The position numbers and the translations under genes are program-made. DNA of 64,000 nucleotides. Source: Acanthosepion pharaonis. Its lineage: Eukaryota > Mollusca > Cephalopoda > Sepiida > Sepiidae. The notes under the pieces are model-generated. The model was not told the origin of the DNA, made no database searches, and saw only the letters and a list, made by a program, of their open reading frames with translations. Positions 57,437 through 64,000 of the stretch are shown here, piece after piece (the first letter of the stretch is position 1; each line of letters starts with the position of its first letter). The DNA is taken from positions 2,378,501-2,442,500 of the forward strand of contig CAHIKZ030005437.1 of assembly GCA_903632075.3 (NCBI GenBank), read 5' to 3'.

Positions 57437-58430
57437 ATTCATTATTATTATTATCGTTGTATTTCCTTTGGTTTCTGGTGTATACTCATTTCTTAGCGGG
57501 TCTCCACCAGAGACATAAGGTCAGAAATGGCGTCATGACATTTTTCACTGAACGGTTTTGAAAAAAAAAATAATCGTACATTTTTTTATACATAAAGCTG
57601 TGGGCTGTACTTGTGAGTACAATGTTTGTATTTCTGTAAGGCATGGGCTACCAGAGATTCGTCCAATGAGTCTATTAGAATCTTTTCCAATCAATCCGAG
57701 GAATTGTTTATGTCCTCGTGCCTAACAGTTTTGAGATTTCGATTTCAAAGTCCTTGTTCTTTGTTAGTTTTTCTTCAAAGATACATTGCAGTCTACAGGG
57801 ACTGAAATGACAATAAGAAGGAACATTTTGTCTTTGTGGTCTCTAATCACGATGTCAGGGAGATTAGCTTCCATTTTTCTGTATGTGTGTATTGTAATGT
57901 CCCATAAAATTGTTACAGGTCTGGGTGATGTTCATACAAATTTCTTTCAGTTTCCTTTCCGTAAGCGTTACAGATTTTCCAATGTAGATATTGGCTCACT
58001 CAGTCGGGTCGTATTTTATATTCAGTGGGTGCCAATACCTCGCAACCTGATACAAGATAGTCAATTGTTTCTGTATATTTATCACAGAATCTGCATTTTG
58101 GACTAGCACAATTTTTCAGTATGTGTGCTTGGTAATTTCTAGTTAGCGAGCATTGCAAGAAAAAAAACCCTTCAGTTTCAGCTTTTAACTCTGCACTACG
58201 TAGCCACTGATGGATACGGGGTTTGTCTACATCAGCTTGTTACAGCCAGAGAATTGATCGTGAAGCGGTTTATTTTGCCATTATTTCTGTATCTAGTCGG
58301 TTGCCGTTGCTTTCTTTATTTTAAGTATTTTGCAGCTTCAGTCACTGTATTATGCTTTATTTGTATTTCATCACCCACTTGCAACTCCATTTTGTACTTA
58401 TTGGCCTCCTTTATTTCTTAATAAATTATT
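57437..58430 (-). pseudogene. Type B nuclease-bearing LINE, second adjacent copy
   Basis: Minus strand, same order as the neighbour at 56235: a knuckle-like CRFCDKY region near 58080-58105, LPDIVIRDHKD near 57840-57868 (Arg of RPD replaced by Leu), NVSLKK and FEIEIS fragments, then a 3' region ending in ATT-rich sequence at 57437. More decayed than its neighbour. The two copies are head to tail in the same orientation, only a few bases apart. Confidence 0.75.
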
Positions 58431-58437
58431 ATTATCA

Positions 58438-58798
58438 TTATTATATCCCTACATGAAAGATAAATTTTAATTTTTTTCCCATGTAACAATAATCCGGATT
58501 ATCCTTCGCTAAAGCATCCATTGTAAATTTGCGTACAGGTTCTTATAACATTTCACCTTTCTTGGCAGAATTATGCAATTAAAATGTGCGATACTTAATA
58601 ACAAAAACTATAAAAAATTTAAAAATGCGTATGGAAACTTATCGGCTAAACCGTGCGTCCAGACACGTCTGATAAAAATTTGAAACTTATTTAAATTATT
58701 TCCCTACATAGAAGATAAATTATGATTTGTTCCGACGTAACAATAATGCGGATTATTCTTTGTTAAAGCATCAAACATACATTTCAGGTGGAGGTCTG
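58438..58798. repeat. Direct repeat of about 100 bp, two copies 256 bp apart
   Basis: 58438-58538 and 58694-58798 share CCCTACAT-x-GAAGATAAATT or its variant, GTAACAATAATCCGGATTAT / GTAACAATAATGCGGATTAT and TTAAAGCATC. Not explained by the adjoining LINE. Confidence 0.7.
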
Positions 58799-59599
58799 TT
58801 TCATTTAAATAATTACCAATCAGTCCACTTTCATTGTATATATTCATTAAAATCTAGTGGGTCCATTCGTAATGCTTCAATCTAGATATACAGACTAACA
58901 ACAGAATTTAGTTGAATCTAAGTCAGCTTAAACGGTACAAAAGGTATTAATCTAAATTTCATGATGCTATGAAATAAGATATGGAAAAAACAAAAGCTAT
59001 AATTTATCGTGGGACAGCGGGTTAAAGGCAAAGAAAACCAAAATTATCAACTAAATTTTGTAACTCTCTCAAAGAGACTAATATATTGCTTTTTCTGTAT
59101 GTTCCCAAATGTTTGAAGACCATATAAAATATTTTTTATAAATATCTACCGAATATTAATCTATTTATTTCTCTCTTTCTATTTGTACAAAAATGATTTT
59201 TAATAGGTATATTTAATATGTAAAATTATATTTTGGAATAACTGACATATAGTGCAGAGTAATAAACTAAAATTGTATATATTTTCATCCGCCCAGAATC
59301 ATTTGCTGTAACTCCCCTATTTCTTCGAAAATCATGTCATACCAAATATCTTATGTATCTTTCTCCTAATTAGTCAGGCCCATTGCCAAGGAGTAGCGTA
59401 ACTACCCTAGAAGAAAACATTTGCTCTCCCCGAGAAAATTAAATGAACTAATATAAGTGTTCAAATTCTTACTTGCCATCGCCTGATTTAAAGCCGTCAA
59501 AACACTGGCAATGGAGCTGTCACTAGTTCTATTAAATTCCCCTGTTTAATGATGTTAGTTACTACTGTTGTTTTCGTAGCAAGAGGGTTCTAGGGGTGG
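58799..59599. other. AT-rich stretch, nothing recognised
   Basis: No frame or repeat match. Confidence 0.45.
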
Positions 59600-59835
59600 A
59601 ATTCCTAGCCCCATACCAACCAGTTTTGAATTCAGAATTATACTTTTCCTAGACTGGTTTTTAACCAAGACCAGTGGACATTCTGTCCTGTTATTTAACT
59701 CTTTACTGGGGAAGTAGAGATCGATTCATATCTTTGTTAGGGAAATTTGTACAGAAGTGAACATAATGAACCCTATCGGATTTTGAACTCGGCACGCCAA
59801 TTCCACTTATAACTCATATGCTATGTGCACATATT
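59600..59835 (-). mobile_element. SINE family A, tail replaced
   Basis: Minus strand: head with box B GAGTTCAAAATCC near 59783, body with GGACAGAATGTCCACTGGTC and TTAAAAACCAGTCTAGG. The 3' side (GGAATTCCACCCCTAGAACC) lacks the LINE-like tail of the other copies. Confidence 0.6.
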
Positions 59836-59842
59836 CACTTAA

Positions 59843-60003
59843 TCCCTTCGACGTGGTGACATGGTTAAGAAGCTTGTCTCGCTAGATCAATAACAACTGA
59901 ATAGTGAATTCGTTCCTCATTGGGGGCCCCATACTTCCGACCTTGTGCTACATCTAAGCTACGCTTAGAAAATCACCATATTCGTGTGCGTGTGAGGAAA
60001 CTA
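59843..60003 (+). mobile_element. SINE family B
   Basis: Plus-strand copy: box-A-like GACGTGGTGACATGG, box-B-like GTGAATTCGTTCCTC, then TTGGGGGCCCCATACTTCCG, CATCTAAGCTACGCTTAGAA. Aligns with 32051-32222 and 33262-33391. Confidence 0.7.
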
Positions 60004-60815
60004 CTTTCATAGTCATGCAACATTTGTAATATAATATTAACTCTGACAGAGTTTATAGGTTTTGTTTATTGCCATACACTTGGTTGAAAATGATGAAAAA
60101 AACAGAATAATTCTTTATAGGAATGGCCAGTTGATAATTTATATCATCTGTCATATCTATGCGAAATAAATATTTTAGAATACTCGATCATTCATCAAAA
60201 TTAACAGTAAAACTCAACTATAAGTTTAGCATGAAGGCATTGCATTAAATGTTTGCTGTTGGTTACAACTCAGAGAATAGACTAGGCAGATCAAATTCAA
60301 GTTTCAGTTGCATATGGATATGTTTTATTAGTTGAGAGGAAATTATAAATATAACACTCCATGTTCCCATTGATGTCTTTAATCATCTCTGCTCTATTTT
60401 CTGTGATGTTAGATGGAAATCTAGGTTTTCTATTAATAAGATATACTTACAATTTTTCTAGCAAAATATCTAAGGAAAGTCGAATGCATAGTTTACCAGT
60501 AATCAAAGTAATGAGTCGACGTTGAAACAAACACTGAAAAAAAAAAAACTCAAGACAAGTAGCGGTATAGCATCATAATGAACATCCTCCCAAAATATAC
60601 ACTGGTACAAATTAACCATATCCAGAATAACCTATGATTGGGTCGAGCCTACTTCACGGTAGAAAATAATTATGTCTTAACAAAATCTGCCTAGACCAGT
60701 TTATACCTTTTTTTTTACAATATATATTAACAATTATTTTTCGACAACAGTGGTCAATCGCAAATATGACAATTCTTCAATCATTTGACCAAAGTCAATC
60801 AGAATCCAGAAGTAA
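60004..60815. other. AT-rich stretch, nothing recognised
   Basis: No frame or repeat match. Confidence 0.45.
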
Positions 60816-60890
60816 AAAAAAACAAAAAAATAAAAAAAAAAACAACAAAAAAACAAAACAAAACAAAAAAAAACAAAACAAAGACAAGGA
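60816..60890. repeat. A-rich low-complexity tract
   Basis: Runs of A broken by single C or T bases. The lysine-rich and phenylalanine-rich frames across it are artefacts. It may be the tail of a plus-strand retro-insert. Confidence 0.9.
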
Positions 60891-61034
60891 ATCGGAATGA
60901 AATTGAAGACTGTAGAATATACACAAGAAATCTCGACGAACGTGTGATGCTGCACACGATCCATCGTATTCTTGCTTGTCATACAATAATTTAAATCTTA
61001 TTACATAGGAAAAGGATTGCGTATATGACACTCG

Positions 61035-61380
61035 GTCCATGCTAAGGATATCATGGACCGAGCGTGTGAGCAACGATGAGGTCTTAGAGAGGTTGCAAAC
61101 AAGGAGGAGGCTTATACTTAATATCAGGAAGAGGCAGTTGAAGTTTCTGGGACACATAAAGAAGAAAAAGGGTGTGAAGAATCTGATACTCACGGCTGGA
61201 ATAGATGAAAAGAAAGACAACGGAAAGCAGCGCGTGACATATCTGGCGAGTGTCAGGTGGGTGACAGAACGTGTTCTGGAGGAGGAAGCAGAGGAAAGGA
61301 TCTTGTTGAGAGCTGCAAGGGATAGAAGGAGGTGGAGAGCCATGATCACTTACGTCCTGAAAGGATATGGGACATAAAAA
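61035..61380 (+). pseudogene. RTE-like LINE C-terminus, open but truncated
   Basis: A continuous 112-codon plus-strand frame: MLRISWTERVSNDEVLERL, ILNIRKRQLKFLGHIKKKK, NGKQRVTYLASVRWVTERVL, then RRRWRAMITYVLKGYGT and a TAA stop. This is the complete C-terminal part of the family whose reverse transcriptase lies at 22070-23115. The upstream palm is absent: the frame meets unrelated sequence at about 61035. The recent look (no internal stops) makes this the youngest RTE-like piece in the window, though it is not functional by itself. Confidence 0.85.
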
Positions 61381-61869
61381 GAAGGAAATATATATTTAAT
61401 ACGCGGGGGTAAACGCTGGCCTAACTCCAGGAACATAACACCCAGTCATAGAATAACACCAGGTACAATTTGAGCTGCGAGAATAATCTAGGATGTTACA
61501 ACAATTCCTCTTTGAAGGAATAATAAAATAATAAAATTTAAACTTCAGGAATTATTATCCCAGTGAGATACTGAAGCAACATTTTTAATAGGTGAATTTT
61601 ACTGCAAAATCGATAGAGTTGTTTTTAAGTATTTGTCATTCAAATAAAGCTATTTTAGTGATAGAATCATGAATCAGTAGGGGAAGTTACTAATAGTCAC
61701 CGTATATATTTATATCCCATCCATATAATCTGAAAATGTTTGTTACTGGTCAAAATTCAAAGTTTTCGCAGGTGTTTATAGTGCAAAAACTCCAGCTGAA
61801 CTCTTCATAATCTATTCATAATCTACACTTTGGGAGCTGGGCCCTCGAATCCCTCGTCGGTACCCACCT

Positions 61870-61871
<2 letters not shown>
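61381..61871. other. No feature recognised
   Basis: AT-rich. GCTGGGCCCTCGAATCCCTC at about 61837-61856 is box-B-like but has no partner. Confidence 0.4.
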
Positions 61872-61928
<57 letters not shown>

Positions 61929-61940
61929 CGTATGTGTGTA
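61872..61940. repeat. (AT)n-(GT)n microsatellite
   Basis: AT run to 61909 then TG units with CG/TA breaks. Confidence 0.96.
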
Positions 61941-62475
61941 ATTCTCAAAATGTGGATGTGTGTGTAGGTGATTGTTTGTGTTTCCATAGTTTTCATCCGA
62001 TTTCGATGAAATTGTTTTTGTTTGGTAGATGCCAGTTTTGAATCCAAATTGGCTGGTACAAATTACAAACTTCAAGGTGAAAAATTGAAAAAAACGGATT
62101 TTTTGCACTCTGCGCAAAAATCAAAGGCAAAATTTAATGTCTGTAAAAAGCAGTGTACAATCAGTTTAGAGAGTTGAAATCTAACGCAAAAGATTATTCG
62201 AATTAGAAAAAAAGATTATAAATCAAAATTTTCGTATATTATTATTATGACGGTCCAAAAAAGAGGTGTCTTTCTTACAAGATTGAGAACCCAAAAACGG
62301 TTCTTTTCATGGTCACCTCCCATTCAAATTCTTAAGACCCCATTTGGGGATATGCCTCAGTTGCACCCAATTGTTGTTACTAATATTAATTTTCGGGTGG
62401 GCTGACTTTAAACTTAAACTGCTCCAATCGAACGGCAAATATTCCCAGTATTGAAATATATTATATATATTCTTA

Positions 62476-62478
<3 letters not shown>
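61941..62478. other. Unassigned sequence
   Basis: Contains TTTTCATCCGATTTCGATGA and nearby words that look like a repeat body, but no second copy lies in this window. Confidence 0.35.

Positions 62479-62554
<76 letters not shown>
62479..62554. repeat. (AT)n-(GA)n microsatellite
   Basis: AT run to about 62516 then GA units with one GG break. Confidence 0.97.
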
Positions 62555-63110
62555 TTAGGCCTTAGGTTAGACTGAATAGAGACCCACACAAAGCATCTGA
62601 ATTTTCAATTTCGACTGCACATGTTTGACCTGAGCATTTGAACTCCTATATGTAACCTAATGTGCCCCCCTCTGATAACCTACAATTCTTGTGGGGATCT
62701 GCCCGAGACCAGTCCTGTTAACGAAGATAACAGAGGTTCTATAGTGGGAAGGTATCACAATTTTCAATAATTCCACCTGACCACCCCATAATCGAGAGCC
62801 TTGCAAGACAGACATTGTTGGTTGTTGTGCTATTGATGTTGTGCACGAAAGTTCCCATATTTTAGGGTCCCAGAAATATACCTTGCAATTGTAAAATGTC
62901 TAGAGAATCTACAGGGTCATCTACATTAAACTTGATCCCTGACACTTACATCATTTCAATATTCCTGGCAGATTATTATTATTATAACAGTGTGAGATAC
63001 TTGCTAACGAAAGTGATGGAAAGAAAATATCTCTAAATAAATAAGATAAAAAATAGAAATCCCCACCACCTCATGCGCATGTGTAGTCGTACCGACATAA
63101 CAAATTTAAT
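62555..63110. other. No feature recognised
   Basis: Mixed sequence; no frame or repeat match in this window. Confidence 0.4.
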
Positions 63111-63135
63111 CCGATCAAATCCTGAAGGACGAAAC
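63111..63135 (+). ncRNA. Degenerate hammerhead-ribozyme-like motif
   Basis: CCGAUCA (63111-63117, two changes from CUGAUGA), a minimal stem UCC/GGA with a UGAA loop, and GAAAC (63131-63135) in the hammerhead order. The GGACGAAACGC string is shared with the motif at 42051-42097. A (TA)n array begins eleven bases downstream. Confidence 0.3.
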
Positions 63136-63144
63136 GCATCTCTG

Positions 63145-64000
<856 letters not shown>

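Noticed and set aside
60785..60994. Lysine-rich small protein
   Set aside because: Produced by an A-rich low-complexity tract; the opposite strand gives the matching poly-Phe artefact.

Overview
The window looks like non-genic (intergenic or deep intronic) DNA from a mollusc, most likely an octopus-type cephalopod. This is inference from four things: very dense (TA)n and (CA)n microsatellites, an AT-rich background, several tRNA- and 5S-rRNA-headed SINEs, and a large crop of decayed non-LTR retrotransposons. There is no prokaryotic gene organisation, no complete host gene, no tRNA or rRNA gene judged functional, and no CRISPR array. Nearly every long open frame is either a microsatellite read-through or a broken reverse transcriptase.

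Layout. 1-4.7 kb: a long composite repeat (second copy at 40.6-42.0 kb), then a DNA transposon with terminal inverted repeats inserted at an (AT)n tract, then a tRNA-type SINE. 5.4-10 kb: three stubs of one LINE family, a strong candidate host exon resembling the end of a PKD domain (8126), and an unidentified GC-richer coding-like block. 10.6-14.2 kb: a CR1/Jockey-like LINE and a LINE with a restriction-like (KRPDG) C-terminus, both on the minus strand. 15.5-19.8 kb: a Z-DNA-like tract, a tandem duplication and three LINE tails. 21.5-29 kb: an RTE-like LINE, two plus-strand pieces of a second nuclease-bearing LINE and another RTE-like copy. 30-38.7 kb: compound microsatellites, SINEs and two exon-like islands. 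38.6-42.1 kb: three hammerhead-ribozyme-like motifs around the second composite repeat. 43-51.4 kb: four SINEs, a CR1-like LINE and an exon-like island at 44991. 51.5-54.9 kb: a candidate terminal exon, a near-complete dead Tc1/mariner element and a weak exon candidate. 55.4-61.4 kb: a 5S-derived SINE, two adjacent nuclease-bearing LINE copies, SINEs and an RTE-like tail. 61.4-64 kb: microsatellites, including the longest (TA)n tract, preceded by another hammerhead-like motif.

How the parts relate. The elements form interacting families. A tRNA-headed SINE carries a 3' tail that matches the 3' end of the RTE-like LINE present here, the arrangement by which SINEs borrow LINE machinery. At least four hammerhead-like motifs resemble the small variants known from Penelope-like elements, yet no Penelope protein is visible. 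No element appears able to move by itself. Several plus-strand islands with splice-site context may be exons of long-intron host genes, but none could be assigned to a named gene.
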